Origin: Tachypleus tridentatus
Lineage: Eukaryota > Arthropoda > Merostomata > Xiphosura > Limulidae
Length of the DNA stretch: 64,000 nucleotides
Assembly: GCF_004210375.1 (NCBI RefSeq)
Contig: NC_134830.1
Span: 45,513,094 to 45,577,093, forward strand
Direction of reading: 5' to 3'
In this document: positions 38,647 to 51,610 of the stretch, piece after piece
Layout: every line of letters starts with the position of its first letter
Numbering within the stretch: the first letter of the stretch is position 1
The notes under the pieces: model-generated
Told to the model about the DNA's origin: nothing
The model's database searches: none
The model's input: the letters and a program-made list of their open reading frames with translations, nothing else
Translations under genes and position numbers: made by a program

Positions 38647-41600
38647 CTAATGAAATGAAGGAAGTGAAATGTTATTTAAACATATATTCTTAGGTAGAAA
38701 AAAAGATTTCCTAAACATTTATTCTTTAATAATTGAAGTTCTGATTTATTTGGTTTCTTCTCACTTTGGCAAACATAATGTTTTCATATTTAAAAACACA
38801 TTCAGCACTTGGAAATTGCAAGTTAGTTAAAAATCATTTTCATACTACTTTTAAAGCATTATTCTATAAGCCTTTAATGTTTAAGAACTAAATATTTGTT
38901 AAAATAAAGCTGGTAATACAGTTTATGTAAAAGACATAAAGAATAGTATAAAAAACAAATGTCAGGTGGTTGTCATACACAGTTATTTTGTTGATAATAT
39001 TTTCAAATATACCAAAAAGACGTTTAACAATTTTAATTGTAACTGTGCTAATTCAACATTATACATGCACACACCTAATCTACACAAAATGTGAGGTTTG
39101 ATAATCAAATATACAGCAATTTTTGACAATTGGAATAAAAGACACAAAATATGATATTGGAGTCAAAATAAAATAAAAATTCTTCACTCACTTAAACACA
39201 AGTAAAATGGAAGAGTGAATCACAAGTACACCTAAGATGAAACATACAGAATCAGTAGTCTAAAGTGTTTTATGTATTAAAACAAAACTATAACAGCACA
39301 TTTCAACTGCATTAGGATGAGAGCTCAATCTCTTTTAAAAGCACCAAATTACATTCACAATACTCATTTTAGTTGCAGATGAACAATAAGAAAAGAGAAC
39401 TGGGGTGTTGAAATTTCTTTGCTACACATGACAGCTGCTAGGTATCCCCCAAACACAAGAAGTTTAGAATTCAACAACCTTATGAAAGAATGGGCAAGTT
39501 TCTTTACCAATTAATATATGAAATTTTCCAAAATCAGTACTTGAAAGAATTTTAAAATTTTCTAAAGTAAGATATATATACACACAAACACACTATGGAA
39601 GAGTTAGATATGTTACACAACTACTGCTGTGACATACATATTAAAAATAAGTTACTTATTAATGTTGTAATGTTGCTACAAAGGTTTATTGTTTGTTTTA
39701 CTAATGATTTTTTCTTTTAGCTTATTATTTTCTCCCCTTATATTTTCAATGAATGATACATTTGTTGACAAATTCCGTTAGTTATGTATTTCACTGTACG
39801 TACATGTGAATAATAAAAAGGGGAATAAAGTTACTGTATTGAACTTACTCTGTCTTGTATGAACCATATAAATAAAGCTTTTACTTGATACTTGCAATAT
39901 AATATTATAATTATTTGTAGTATTAGTATTTTAAAATGGATATTAATATAATTCATGTTACTATTCAGGGTGAAGGTAAGTACATAAAAGTGAGCTTGGA
40001 CAGTTATGAAATAAAAACTGCATTTGCCATTAGAAAAAGTTCAAATTCATTTTGCAGTGACTTTATAAAAGAATATATGTAAGTATAAATGTATCAGCAT
40101 ATTGTACAATAACCCATTTTTCTTAATTAAGAAAGTTCAGTTAAAATAAAATATACTAACAGGACTTTACATTATACCTGAATAAAAGGGAAACAATAAA
40201 ATATATATATTAAGAATGATTAGGTAACTTCAGGAATAAAAATTTCATTAAAACGTCTGGTTGAGCCTTTAAATTGCATATATAAAATTTTACATACCTG
40301 TACTTTAATAAATGTAATAGCTGGAATAAGTAAAAATTTCACCCTTTCCCAACTAGTGTAGAATATATCTTTATTCAGATATATTCAGGTAACATTTTCT
40401 AATTTTCATGCACATTTTGCATATATATTTTATAACCTCAAACAAGTAATAAACATTTTGCTGAATTAAAGGTTGTATTCACTAATGGTTACAAACAGTT
40501 AATTTAGTTCTATGACTGTTTACCCAAGGAAGCAACAAGCCTATCTCAAAAGGTGTCGCAAATTTATATGAGTTAACATTATTTTGTCTCTGTGTAAATG
40601 CTATTTGGAACAGCTGATGATGTAAAAACATTGAATTCTAGTATACTGCACTTTTAGCAAAAAACAGAATTCCTTTTGTTATGTTCCTGAGTATACATAA
40701 AAGAATTTCCTTTGTCCAGTGCAGGCATTTTGAAGAAATATTTCTTTTACCCCAGTAGCCAGTTAAAGTCACAGTAGAATTAAAGGCTGACCAGTAGGTG
40801 AAACTCTTAACAACAGATACTTTTCACTGTAAATAAGAACAGTTTATTTGTTCACTTACTTATGTTACTTTCTTTTATCATCCATGTTTAATGTATTCTG
40901 TACATATAATTTCTAGAATTGGAATTTTGTAGATAATTTTAAATTTGTCTGCTGGATATCAGTGGTTCATACCACATATGAGAAGTAACTGTAACTTATA
41001 TTTTTCTTGCTATAGCACCTAAGAAAAATTTGGAGTATATAAAAGAATATTTGTGATATTGGCATGCATTAAAATATAAAATAAATCTGCTGTAGACAAT
41101 AAAAAGGGACACAAATTAAAAACTGTTAATTATAAAGTATATAATTATTTTGAGGCATACATATTCTAAATGTAACAATAACTGCTGCATAATAACTAAA
41201 TGGCAAGTGAAATGTAATCAGAAAAAAACTGATTTTTCCTTCTAGAAGAGCTATAGCCAGGAAAGATAAAAAGCCTATTTCTTTTTAACCAGAAAATGAC
41301 TAAACAAACAGTTTATAAGATTTGATGGATGTGTGTTTTTAACTAAAAATTTATATACAATATTTAAAAGCAAAAATATCCAAAATCTCATACACCCTGA
41401 TGTAATAAACTACTGTACATGTTTTTAATTCTTCATGTATGCAGTATTCAGGTCCACTGATATCTGGTAAATAAATTAAAAGTATTGACAACATGCATAT
41501 TCCAGAAATAGTATGTACAAATTATGTCAAACATAATCATTACAAGAAAAAATCACTAACAAGTGAATGAAAAAAGATCTTTATTCACAGTGAAAAAGAA

Positions 41601-42914
41601 TATGTTGCTCGGTATTTATCCAGCTACCTGCAACCTTCATATTCTACTCTGACTTCAACTGGCTGTTGAGATGAAGGATGTCCTTATTTGCTTGGTAGAA
41701 AGCACAGGGAAAATTTCTTATAATATCAACAGAAATTGTAGAAGCAAAAATATTAATTTTCCAAGATACTTTAAGAAAAGATGTAGGACATAATTGACTA
41801 AAACAGTTTTTAACTTTAAAAGATTCAAGTTACATAACGATAAACAAGTAAAGGTTTATTCAGAAAAAATTAATTTATCAAATTATATCATGTAAATATT
41901 TTGAATTTTTCTTACATTATGTTACAGTGATACTGTAACAGTTGTAAATTAACTTATTTATATGCACCTACATAAACAATTTACAGTTCTTCAGTCAGAA
42001 AGCCCAGATACATGATCAGTGATACACGAAAAATATCAGTTAGATCTAAATAGAAGTTAAATGTTAATACATATCACTTTTATGATATTTGCTAACAAGA
42101 TTGATACACACAATTTTCTTTTTTAATGCAAATATATTTTAATATACAAAAAAATGAATAAAACAATACAATTTATAATAATGGTTATTACTAATAGTTA
42201 TTATAAATTATGGTTTACATACAACAATTTTACAAACTTACAGACACTACTGAGTCTTATACTTAGTCTAGAACTGAATATTTTATCGATGATTCAGGAA
42301 AATAATGAGATAATTAATTCTTAATTGGTACTGTCACACCTTGCTTAAGCTAGCTAGCTAGGTTGACTTTTACTGAGGAAGTTATTTAATGTCCTTTTAG
42401 AAATACTAATGTCTGAAGTTAATTCATTGAAGTTGAATAGTTTGTAATGTTTGAAATCTATGAATGTTCCTGATCCAATTCTGTAGTTTTCCAATTAATA
42501 GGTGTTAACCACAATTACAGCTTCTGATGCCTAGAGCACGCTGACTGTAGCTGACTAATAATATTCTATTACTGTCTCTTGGATAGTTGTTTTTATATGA
42601 ATCATACTACATAATAGAGCATTTCATAAAGTTCAAATACAGCAGCATTTTCATAATACAAATATTGTTGATTCTTACTCTCAAGAATTTTCTACAAATT
42701 TAGAGAACAGTCAGGACTTGCACAATAGATATCCAACAATATGTATTAAAATAAACATATAACAATAAATCTGTTACACATGATGGGCAAGAAACTCAGG
42801 TAGAAATTGGGTGGCATTCCCAGCAGGCACAAAATTTGACTATGATGTCATCACAATTTCACAGTCAGGGTTGTGATGTCATACAACCACCACGCAACAA
42901 ACAGATAACATCCC
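38647..42914 (-). other. Intronic AT-rich sequence
   Basis: Probable intron between the 44.5 kb and 38.5 kb exons. Apart from the weak candidate at 41628-41690 I find no coding or repeat motif. About 42790-42914 is slightly GC-richer and adjoins the LINE at 42915. Confidence 0.45.
41628..41690 (-). pseudogene. Doubtful extra coiled-coil exon
   Basis: The tract CCTGTGCTTTCTACCAAG is a good acceptor and GCAG followed by GTAGCTGG a fair donor. The 63 nt between read NKDILHLNSQLKSE, TAG, NMKVA in phase 1 to 1, which resembles coiled coil. The phases do not fit the exons before (ends phase 0) and after (starts phase 0), and there is an in-frame TAG. It may be a decayed optional exon or chance. 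Confidence 0.2.
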
Positions 42915-44390
42915 AACACCTTAAATTTAAGTAATTTATTGTCTATTCTTTCATATATGTTGTTGATATAAATAAAAAAGGAGCAAAGATCCTAGGACTG
43001 AGCCCTGAAATACCTCCATTTGTGACACTAATACATTTGTAACAACCCTCTGCTTTCTCCCATCCAACCACTCTTCTATCCAATTTGCTAAATTATCCCT
43101 CCAACACCTATAGAGGTTATTTTCTCACAAGCCTTTTATGTGACACCTTGCAAAATGCTTTCTGAAAATCCAGGCACATAAAAATTTACATCCTCCTCCC
43201 TCATCCACATAAACAGCAACCTTTTCAGAGCACGTCAAAAGATATGTAAGGCAAGATTTTGCTTTAATGAAATCATGTAGACTATCCAATAAAATTCTAA
43301 ACTTTGTTAAATGACTTTGCAAAGCATCTTTTAACAGACTTTCCAAAATTTTTCCCAAAACTGATGTAAGACTGATAGGTCTACAATTACTGGAATAATT
43401 TTTATCACCTTCTCTGAAAAGAGGAGTTTACATTAGCCAACTTCTAATCCTTTGGAACCTGCTCACTATTCAAGAGCTAACAAAAATAGTAGAAAGTGGC
43501 TCGCATATCCAATCTCTAATATCCTTGGAGAAGTATTATCTGGCCAAGGAGCCTTATCATTTTTCTAAACTTAACAATTTTTAATTAACCAGCTCAGGAT
43601 TAATGCAGTCATCTTGTTTGATTTCATTTCAATTTATCAACTGTTCAGGAAGTGAAATACTGTTTAAACTTCAATTAGTAAAACTAAAGAAAAAGCAACA
43701 TTTAACAACACAGCCATCTCACAATTATCAGATACTAGCCTTCCTTTACCATCCCTCAAGGGTTCTCCCCTCATTCTGACATTTTGTTTACCTTTAATGT
43801 ATTTAAAGAAATCTTAACTATTAATTTTTATATTTTCTCATACATCTTTTTGATGTCCTAAAATCCTGTTACACTAACTTTCTTGATATTCTATGATCTT
43901 CCAAGTTTCCTGTCATACTAGTCAATTCAAATTTCTTATACTCATGATGTTTTCTTTAATTCTAACTCATTAGAGCTAACCTGTTTTTTTACTTGCAACT
44001 ACCCTTTTCTTTTTATAAGAAATGTTTACCTTCAATATTTAAAACTTATCTTTAAAATTTTCGACATAACTCATATAATTCAGTTGCTTAATTCACAACA
44101 AATAATTTTTGTTGCATGCCTCCAAATTTTTTTTTTTTAAATTTGTAACTGAAATAACATTATTTTTTATCTCCATATGCAACAAAACATTAAAACTAAT
44201 AAGAGAAATGATAACTTGTATTTAGACATTACCTCATTTCTACCCTTTCAGTTATTTCTATATTTGAAATCAACAATAAATCTAAAATAAGATTGTTTCT
44301 AGTCAGTTCCTTGACTAATTGGTGAAGAAAGTTATTCTGAACAGTTTCCAAAAACCTTCCCCACAAATCTTTAAGAGATAATCATTTTTA
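42915..44390 (-). mobile_element. CR1-like LINE fragment (endonuclease C-terminus and RT N-terminal half)
   Basis: Read on the minus strand from about 44390: NNFLHQLVKELTRNNLILDL (endonuclease C-terminus), then linker residues HEYKKFELT at about 43940, EPLRDGKGRLVSDN at about 43750, DKAPWPDNTSPRILE at about 43540 (family NKAPGPDGI), NYSSNCRPISLTSVLGKILE at about 43380 (RT motif with R-P-I-S-L), LLDSLHDFIKAKSCLTYLL at about 43270 (family SQ-x-GF-x-x-x-x-S), then NWIEEWLDGRKQRVV at about 43080 and FQGSVLGSLL (family PQGSVLGPLL). The copy stops before the catalytic F/YADD box. Frameshifts and stops are numerous. It lies in an intron of the PACT gene, in the same orientation. Confidence 0.85.
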
Positions 44391-44458
44391 GCATTCTGAG
44401 AGATGTATATACAAAGTTACTATATTGCAAAAGAAAATACACGTGTGATACAATATAC

Positions 44459-44632
44459 CTTCTTATTTTTATCAACTACAGCATTTCCATTATTCTCATT
44501 TTCTGTGGTCTGAAGTGTCTTTTTGATTCTGATGACTTCACTTTCAGATTAATGAAGGGATTTGAGGGTGTTGGATTGCTCTTTGACCCAACTAGCCCTT
44601 TCAATTTTAAGTGAATTGCACCTTCTACAATC
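44459..44632 (-). pseudogene. PACT-gene coiled-coil exon with in-frame stop
   Basis: Acceptor TTTACTTTATAG, donor GTATATTG, 174 nt, phase 0 to 0 (58 codons). It begins DCRRCNSLKIERASWVKEQS and continues NTLKSLH, stop, SESEVIRIKKTLQT, then an Asn-rich end. The heptad-like, charged sequence suits the coiled coil before PACT. Codon 28 is TAA (44549-44551), one substitution away from AAA, GAA or CAA. It joins the PACT exon in phase. Confidence 0.55.
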
Positions 44633-44799
44633 CTATAAAGTAAATAAAATACACTGTCAATTCACTAAGAAAATGGCAGTTTGATAAATGTACTTTCATT
44701 CTTATTTTTAAAAATATCAGTAAGTGCAACATTTTATATGTAAATGTAATAATTTTATTTCCTGATACATTTTAAAGAATGAAAACAAAAATTATGCAC

Positions 44800-44823
44800 A
44801 TATATATATATATATATATATAT
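44800..44823. repeat. (TA)n microsatellite
   Basis: About 12 uninterrupted TA units. Confidence 0.95.
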
Positions 44824-45349
44824 GGTATATAAGCATATCATGCATTTCTATCTTCTTTTATTAATAGAGGCATTGTTAAAAACTTTTATTTGTGCAGATG
44901 TGTATAGATTCCATGAAAGACACAGGTGAAAAAGACACAGAAGAATAGGTTACTAGCCTAGAGTAGTACAGTTTCTCTTCCTCTGGCAAATAAAGCTGTA
45001 AGGTTACCTATATTATGTGAAGTTAAGCACATATCTTTTATACAAACAGTCAACTGATCTCTTTTGATTATGCCCTCCTGATGTTTCATTGGGAATGACA
45101 ATCAAATGGGTAGTATTAATTGCTTTGGGTAAGTATGACATTAAAGGGTTAATTAAGTAACATGAGATTCATGAAGTAACATCATCTCAACAGAATTAGT
45201 CTTACATATGATTTCATCTGAATAAGTAAAATGACTTCAAATTTAACTCTCATTGTGACAAGTAAAATACATTTTCACTAAGTTTATTTGAATAAAGACT
45301 GTTTATTTCATGTGCACTCATTTAACTAGAGAATATAGAATTATTTTAC

Positions 45350-45414
45350 AGTAAATATCTCAATGAATCTCCAGTAATTCTGTAGATCTATCTTCTCACT
45401 CTTAGTAAACATTT
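45350..45414 (-). CDS. Small PACT-gene exon (candidate)
   Basis: Acceptor CCACTTGTAG, donor ACT followed by GTAAAATAA, 65 nt: 2 nt to complete a codon plus 21 codons (MFTKSEKIDLQNYWRFIEIF and T), no stop. Phase 1 to 0 joins the exon at 49581 to the one at 44632. Support comes from phase agreement and openness; the residues carry no diagnostic motif. Confidence 0.4.
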
Positions 45415-46867
45415 CTACAAGTGGGATATTTTCACAATTGATTTTGAGAGGACTAACTAATCAGTACAGAAGAAATTAAAACTAATGTTCTTTGCAATGA
45501 GATATTAGTATTGTTAATTAAATATATTTAGAGAAATACTTTATAACTGTTTCTGTTGGTTTCGTTTCATTCAAAGAGGTGACTTAAAGAATGCTATTGA
45601 AGTCTGGAGCAAGAGATCTACCAAGGAAAAAAGAAAAATCTAAGATATCTTCCTATCATTTACAAACACTGACAAATTAATAAGTATACTCCTAGTTAGC
45701 ATGAAGAGGCATGTTAATAACAACCACAGAATAAAGAAAGATAACAAGTTTCATGGTTGATGACAATTAACAGAATTAATGTACGAAATATATATTTTTT
45801 TGTAGTTGCATATTAAGAAAAAGGATGAAACTTTGATTAAAAATATGAAATAATAATATTTACAGAATGTAAGTAGATGTAAATATTGACAGCTTATTAC
45901 TGAGAATATTTACAAGCACTATATATTTTAAATGTGATTAACCAAACAGCTACAATCCAATTCAGACATATTTATGCTAATTTGCACTAAAATGAACTGA
46001 CTGTGGTAATTAATGTGTTTTTTTTATACCAGCAGTTTTGTCTAGTCATAGTTACAGTAAGAGAAACCTTAGTTATCATTTGTTGTAATTCTTCATCATA
46101 ATTAGGCAATGGGATTTTGGCACTTGCGTTTGATTTACCACAAATATTGCATATACACTGCAGTAGAAAATTAATTTTAAGATATTAATATTATTGTTTT
46201 TGAAGAGAATTAATAAAAAGTAAACACTTTCAGTTTGACAAAATCATAACTTTTGCAATCCATGTGAAATAAGTTACAGGGTTTCAAGAAGTTATTTAAA
46301 TATCTTGCACTATAATAAAAAAACACATCCATATATTTAATGGGGCTTATCTAAAATTTAATAAAGAAAAAGTAAGATACTAAGCACAAGTAATATTTTA
46401 ATATTATTACTGCTTACAGTTATTAGACTTGAGTCATGTTTTTGAAAATCACAATTGCAGTAATAATAACAGAACATCTTGATATCATACAGCCATAATA
46501 TTCAGATAATTTACTAGGCCTAGTCCTAGCACAAAAAGGAAATAACTATCATCTATTAGTTTGATTTAAATGACCTTATAAATTGATTGCTTCTGACAAC
46601 TGCTTAGGAAACTACAAAGAAATTCATAGAAATGTTTTTATGCAATTTAACAATTGTCAAATGACAAGTTATCCAGTAACCAGCTTGCAAAGAGTAATTT
46701 ATATGAGAATAAACCTTTAGGATATTTTAAACATTTATATCAATTTTTTGTTTACATTTCAGTGTGAAAGTGACAAAAGACAGCATGTGCAAGTCAGGTG
46801 TGGGGGCATGCACATGGCTGGTGCTGCAGTGTTTTTAGTAGTTTTTTTTTCAAGTGCACGATGGGCT
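45415..46867. other. Intronic AT-rich sequence
   Basis: A short minus-strand open patch near 46045-46160 (acceptor CTACTGCAG, then CICNICGKSNASAKIPLPN) looks mildly coding but does not fit the phases of the PACT exons. Nothing else recognised. Confidence 0.4.
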
Positions 46868-46975
46868 AGTTTGTTTGTCATTAAACAAAAAGCTACAGAA
46901 TGGGCTATCTATACAGCAACCAACATAGGTATTAAAATCCAGTTTTTAGTGTTATAAAGTACATTCTGAAAGACA
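46868..46975 (-). mobile_element. Second type of tRNA-derived SINE, 5'-truncated
   Basis: On the minus strand the 3' part reads ATAGATAGCCCATTCTGTAG then CTTTTTGTTTAATGACAAAC, matching a common SINE body I associate with horseshoe crabs (AGATAGCCCATTGTGTAGCT type). Upstream, AAAACTGGATTTTAATACCT occupies the B-box position but is heavily mutated, and the A-box end is missing. Confidence 0.7.
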
Positions 46976-46999
46976 GAATATATATAAGATGCCATCAAA

Positions 47000-49030
47000 G
47001 CAGTCTTGAGGGAAACTCCAATTCAACAGAGTGCACAGGGCAGGGTCAAATAGACCTAACATTTTTTGTACCCACCCATGTTGTGCATTTTAGGTAAGTA
47101 CTCCTCATGAGGCAACAATGGCCACAAGATGGATTCCAGCATTATTAGGTAAGGAGGTAAGAGATAGTAAGACCTAAAAATGTTGAGCAGTGAGCAGGTG
47201 AGGAAGTGAAAAACAAATAACAGTACTCATTTCACAAAAGCCTCTAAGCAGCTTGGAGAATGGCAAATGGAAAGAGAAAGAAGTATTAAAAATGCCATAT
47301 GATGAAGTAATGTAACATATCTGGTATACATTCTGATCTAAATGGTCTCATCCAGGGTGGAAAAATGATAAGAGACAAGAAAATCATTGAGATGACAAAC
47401 CTGATGGGAGATGACATGATAAAGCATAAAGTCCAGAGAAATGGAGGAATACCATGTTAATAAGGGGCAGTTCCAGTAAAATAAAGAATAGCTCAAACCA
47501 GGCACAAACACAATCAGAGTTAAAATGGTTGTATAAAGAAAAAATGGAAACCAGAATGATGGGGAAAAAAACATCCCATTTTCTTCCCACATGACTCACG
47601 TTTTAGAGAGAAATGAGAGATACAAAAATTAAATCAACTGATCCTTGTGATAAAGAGTAAAGGAGTGTCCAATCCTTAGTCAATAGACAGAATAAATTCT
47701 TACTAAGATGCTTGAAGATGCAAAGAAACAGATGTAAATTGAAAAAAGTCCAGACAAGAAAAAAGGTGAGGGGGGAGTTTGACAACACAGGGACAGAACA
47801 TGAGAAAGCATGTGCATGAGCTAAAGATTGTTAGCACAGGGAGTTCATGTGTGTTCGGCTGAATTCCACAGGACCTGAACTGACAGGAAGCATGTAAGAC
47901 AAGTATTCTATACGAACAGCAATTCCCAACCCTATGAATGGGATAGAAGGAAAGAAGGGATAAAAGAATGAGGAACAGGATGGGGGACAACTCTGTGCAA
48001 TGCAACTCCTGAGAAAAGGTAATTGTTACAGCATTTGTAGTTGGGTAAGGAAGAAAATGAAAGAAGACAAACAGCTTCAAACTGAAATTTCAAAAACCAT
48101 TAACACCTCCAAGATCTTGTTGTGAAGAAATAAAGTAATATGGAGAGATCTTAGAAATAACAGGAAGAGGGCTTACACCCAAAAGAAAGGAATTCCAACC
48201 AAATAAATTCCCAAAACAAAGAAACCACAGTAACACAGCAGTAGAAGAGATCAAGGTTAAAGTGTGGAAGAAGTAGGAAAGAGCATCTCCATAAAAACTG
48301 TTGAGGTCCTAATAGACAGACTTTGAGAGAAGGTGAAGAAAAGATTAGTAGCAAAGTTACATGATGGCAGAATGAAGACAAATAGACTGAAGATAAATAA
48401 AACAAAGAATAGGGCACCCCAAATAAGAAGATATTTTAGGGATTAAGGCTCAAGAACAACAGGAGTGCCAAAACCATAGGAAACAGTAAAAGTACTAAAA
48501 ATGAAGAGGCTGAAACTGATATGGAGAGCCCATTAGTTAGACAGAAAGTCATCAGTATGAACACCAATGTTTGGGGAAGAGTAGGAGAAAAGAAAATCAG
48601 AATAAGAAGGATTGTGAAGCAAAGCAATCCAAAACAGTGGGAGAAAAAAATGTCATGTACCTGAGTTATTATAGATGCAAAGAAAAGACAGAAGTATTTT
48701 TCCTCAACAGGCAGAGAGGAACCAGAAGCAAAGACAGGCAGAGGGAAGAGTTGGTCAAAGTCATTATCAGATAAGGCAGGCTAACTAGAACCAACAGAAA
48801 CAGAATGACAAAGGACCAGGAGGAGAGAGTAATGAGACACAAGACAACCAAACACCTGATGTGAAATGGTGACAACACTGTTGACAAACAAAGTGTCTCT
48901 TGTCAACACTGAAACAGCAGGAGAAGAATCCTGGAGTGTCAGGGCCTTTGGATGTTGTACAAACATGGATCTTTAAATCCATGGTCAAAATGACCCATGA
49001 ATTAACAGTGGCTGGCATTATATACACATA
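47000..49030 (-). mobile_element. Pyrimidine-rich (minus) 2-kb block, probable decayed retroelement 5'/ORF1 part
   Basis: GC-richer than the flanks and strongly strand-biased: A/G on plus, C/T on minus. Several overlapping minus-strand open stretches of 60-125 residues (for example 47703-48080 and 48785-49027) are rich in Leu, Phe, Ser and Cys and are linked by frameshifts, as expected of a broken long frame. No RT, endonuclease or CCHC knuckle is clear. Inserted in an intron of the PACT gene between the 49.6 and 45.4 kb exons. Confidence 0.4.
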
Positions 49031-49548
49031 TATATCTAAGGTTAATTAAGTGAGGGTACTTGTAGTCCCACAACAAACAACAGAGAGGATTCTAAGACAG
49101 ACTACATCAGTGTGACAGAAAAAAAAAACTGAAGGTAACAGCCCAAATTTTCAAGACTGCAAAATTTGAAAGAATCATAATAAAAACACTGGCAATAAGG
49201 AAGAAAGAATATGGATTACTGTGTACAGAGAACGATACATTTGTGGAGGGTTATAATCTACACATGTAGCTTTTCTGAATTAAAATGTTTATGTGATGTA
49301 ATTTACAGATGTCATGAGGGAATAAAAAATATTATACTGAAACTACTGGTAAAAATAAAGTTCTGCAGTCAATATAACTAATATTTACATGTTAGAACAT
49401 AAAGAATTTTGGTCATCTATTTTATTCAGTAACTTCGCATGTTTGGTTTTTGGAAACAAATATTTTCAAAGTAAGTCCAACTGTGCTTACTTATAATTTT
49501 TTATAGCAATCTTACAGTCTTTAAAAATCACAAGCAGGTTTTATAAAT

Positions 49549-49568
49549 AAATAATATATATATATATA
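49549..49568. repeat. Short (TA)n tract
   Basis: About 9-10 TA units, running into ACACACC next to the donor side of the exon ending at 49581. Confidence 0.8.
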
Positions 49569-49580
49569 CACACCATATAC

Positions 49581-49711
49581 CTATTTGTATCTGGACTTCT
49601 GAATTTTTCAATATCAGGGGTGTTGAAAACAGAGAAAATATTTCACCTCCACTGGAGATCACCATTTCTTTAAGGTTCTTTGAAAAGTTGAAAACAAACA
49701 TTCTATTAAAA
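49581..49711 (-). CDS. PACT-gene exon (candidate)
   Basis: Acceptor CATACATTTCTGCTCAG, donor GTATATGG, 131 nt, phase 2 to 1, no stop in the phase-compatible frame. It reads FNRMFVFNFSKNLKEMV then ISSGGEIFSLFSTPLILKNS and EVQIQI. Good splice sites and phase agreement with the exon 359 bp upstream support it. The residues are less coiled-coil-like than in the neighbouring exons. Confidence 0.5.
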
Positions 49712-50070
49712 CTGAGCAGAAATGTATGACTTAACTTATATAACACTCCAAAAACTGTGAAAGGACAAATAATGTACTAGAAGCTATTGCTAAAATTAAA
49801 TGTCCTTTTTGCTCTATTATAAACAGAAAACAGTAAAAATAATATGCAAAATGCAAAGCTACAACACAGAACAAACATACTTCAAGTTTTCAGTTTTTTT
49901 AAATATTGGTTTAAAAAATCATTGAACATAAAACAGAATAAAGAAGAGCTCTTATTAAGTAACAGATAAAAGTACATCCAAGTATAAACTTGTAGTGCTC
50001 ACTCTTAGAATTTGGTTGAAAAAAAAAAAAGAAAAAATTAATATCATTTGTAACCTTAAGCTTTCCATAC

Positions 50071-50202
50071 CTCATTCTTTTCTTTGGTTCCACAGCCAAC
50101 TGTAACTGGGTTACTTTTATACATTCAGTTTCAAGCGCTTGTAATAAAGCTTTAGAGTAAGATTTTTCTTTTATATAAGCTTCTCCGTTGGTAAGACAAA
50201 GA
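50071..50202 (-). CDS. PACT-gene coiled-coil exon
   Basis: 132 nt, phase 2 to 2, donor GTATGGAAAG after ATGAG, acceptor ATATTCAG (weak pyrimidine tract). Fully open: LCLTNGEAYIKEKSYSKAL, then LQALETECIKVTQLQLAVEP, then KKRMR. The E/K/L/Q pattern with regular hydrophobic spacing is typical of pericentrin/AKAP9 coiled coil. One of the undamaged exons. Confidence 0.6.
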
Positions 50203-50644
50203 CTGAATATTACTTTTTGATATTATCAGAATGCTTCACTGGCTTGCAACAAGGTTAAACAGCCTTTCAATTAATTACAACATTTAAAAGTCTCTTACAG
50301 AAAGCCCTTAATAATAATATTAAAGAGATATAGAAAATAATATATATTATACAAAAATAAAATATTTTTAATTAAGTAACAACAGATAAAAATTATTATT
50401 TCAATAATAAAGGAATTCATTTTCATTTATTTATATGTTTATTATTATAGATTTAATTTCTTGAATTTATTATTAATACTTCACTCTTCTATTTGTTCTA
50501 TCCACCATTAAGTGCTTTTATTTATAAATCTTCCAATACTGTTAGTGTAAGTTATTCTTTTTCTGTTTCCAACCATTTACACAAATATATACACAATGTT
50601 ATTTCAAAATTTGTATCATATTCTTAGAAAAATGTACCAGTTCA
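50203..50644. other. Intronic AT-rich sequence
   Basis: Nothing recognised between the exon and the LINE fragment. Confidence 0.5.
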
Positions 50645-51610
50645 CTTTTTTAATACTGGATTATAGTCTATATGTAGAACAGACATGGTAGTGATAGCAG
50701 AAGAACAGACAGACTTATCTGCAGTGTCAGCGAGTTCATTCCAGTAAATACCAATGTGACCTGGTATCCAGAAAAACTGGATAGAAATGGAAGATGAAGA
50801 GAAATGGGCCAGTCACGTTTGAATATTGATGAGAACATGGTGATAACTAACATGAAGTGATTCAAGCACCAGTAGAGTTAAGAGAGTTGGTATAAATAGT
50901 ACAATTAGTGTACAGCATAGCCTCTATGTGATACAGGGCAAGAGAAATGGTGTACAACTCAGCAGTGAACACAAAAACTGTAGAAGGGATTGTATGTGCA
51001 ACTACTGAACCACAATCAACCCTGGCAGAGTCCACAGTCACCTGATTTTGAACCATCCTTATAAATAGGAATGGAAGATGTTCAGCAAACAGAAGACAGA
51101 ATTTCCAGTCAGGAGTAACTGCTTTCCTCAGATGGCTCAAAAAAGGTTACAGGTGAGGATGGTGATAAGCCATGGTGGGATTGACTGACCAATGGAGACA
51201 GCAATGTTTTCTAAGGACAGGCTCAGTTCACCCAGCTGTGCTTGGACAGGAAGACCAAAAGGAAGAATGGCAGACCATCTATTCTGATAAAACACTGCAC
51301 AACAAGGAAGAAAGACACACCCCCAGAGGGGATACTGTGGTGTGGATCAAAGTTTTAAAGTATAAAGTAAAGAAAGTTGAAAACAGCAGAGATGAAGAGG
51401 TGGCTTGTGAGACTCGATGTACAAACTCTGGACTGGAGAAGTGTGGAAAATCCCCCTGCAGAGCTGAAGCCACAGATGGTGATTGGAGTCCAACAGTTTT
51501 AAAGCTGAAGACCTGGCAGAACCTTAGACCAGTTTGTAATGAATGAGGGGTAGGTCCAAAAACAAACCACTTCCATGATCTGTGATAGCCAGCCCTTATG
51601 ATGGGGAAAA
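50645..51610 (-). mobile_element. LINE fragment: RT C-terminus plus RNase H (same family as 1-1850)
   Basis: Read on the minus strand: about 51600-51480 carries the end of the RT/thumb region in broken frames (SALKLLDSNHHLWL). About 51290-51180 matches the RT-RNase H connection (VQAQLGELSLSLENIAVSIG). RNase H follows at 51060-50650: FTAELYTISLALYHIEAM, IYTNS (the catalytic Asp is Asn), then FFWIPGHIGIYWNELADTAD. This copy keeps the stretch between IYT and FFW that the 1-1850 copy lost. Stops and frameshifts are scattered. The copy ends at about 50645, before the zinc knuckle and 3' UTR. It lies in an intron of the PACT gene. Confidence 0.85.

Noticed and set aside
46045..46160. Short coding-like minus patch with CICNICGKSNASAKIPLPN
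   Set aside because: Its phase does not fit the neighbouring PACT exons and the residues match no family I know; kept only as a note.
46748..46957. 69-codon plus-strand frame
   Set aside because: Its second half is antisense SINE sequence.
51172..51546. 124-codon plus-strand frame
   Set aside because: It is the antisense of the LINE RT/RNase H fragment on the minus strand.
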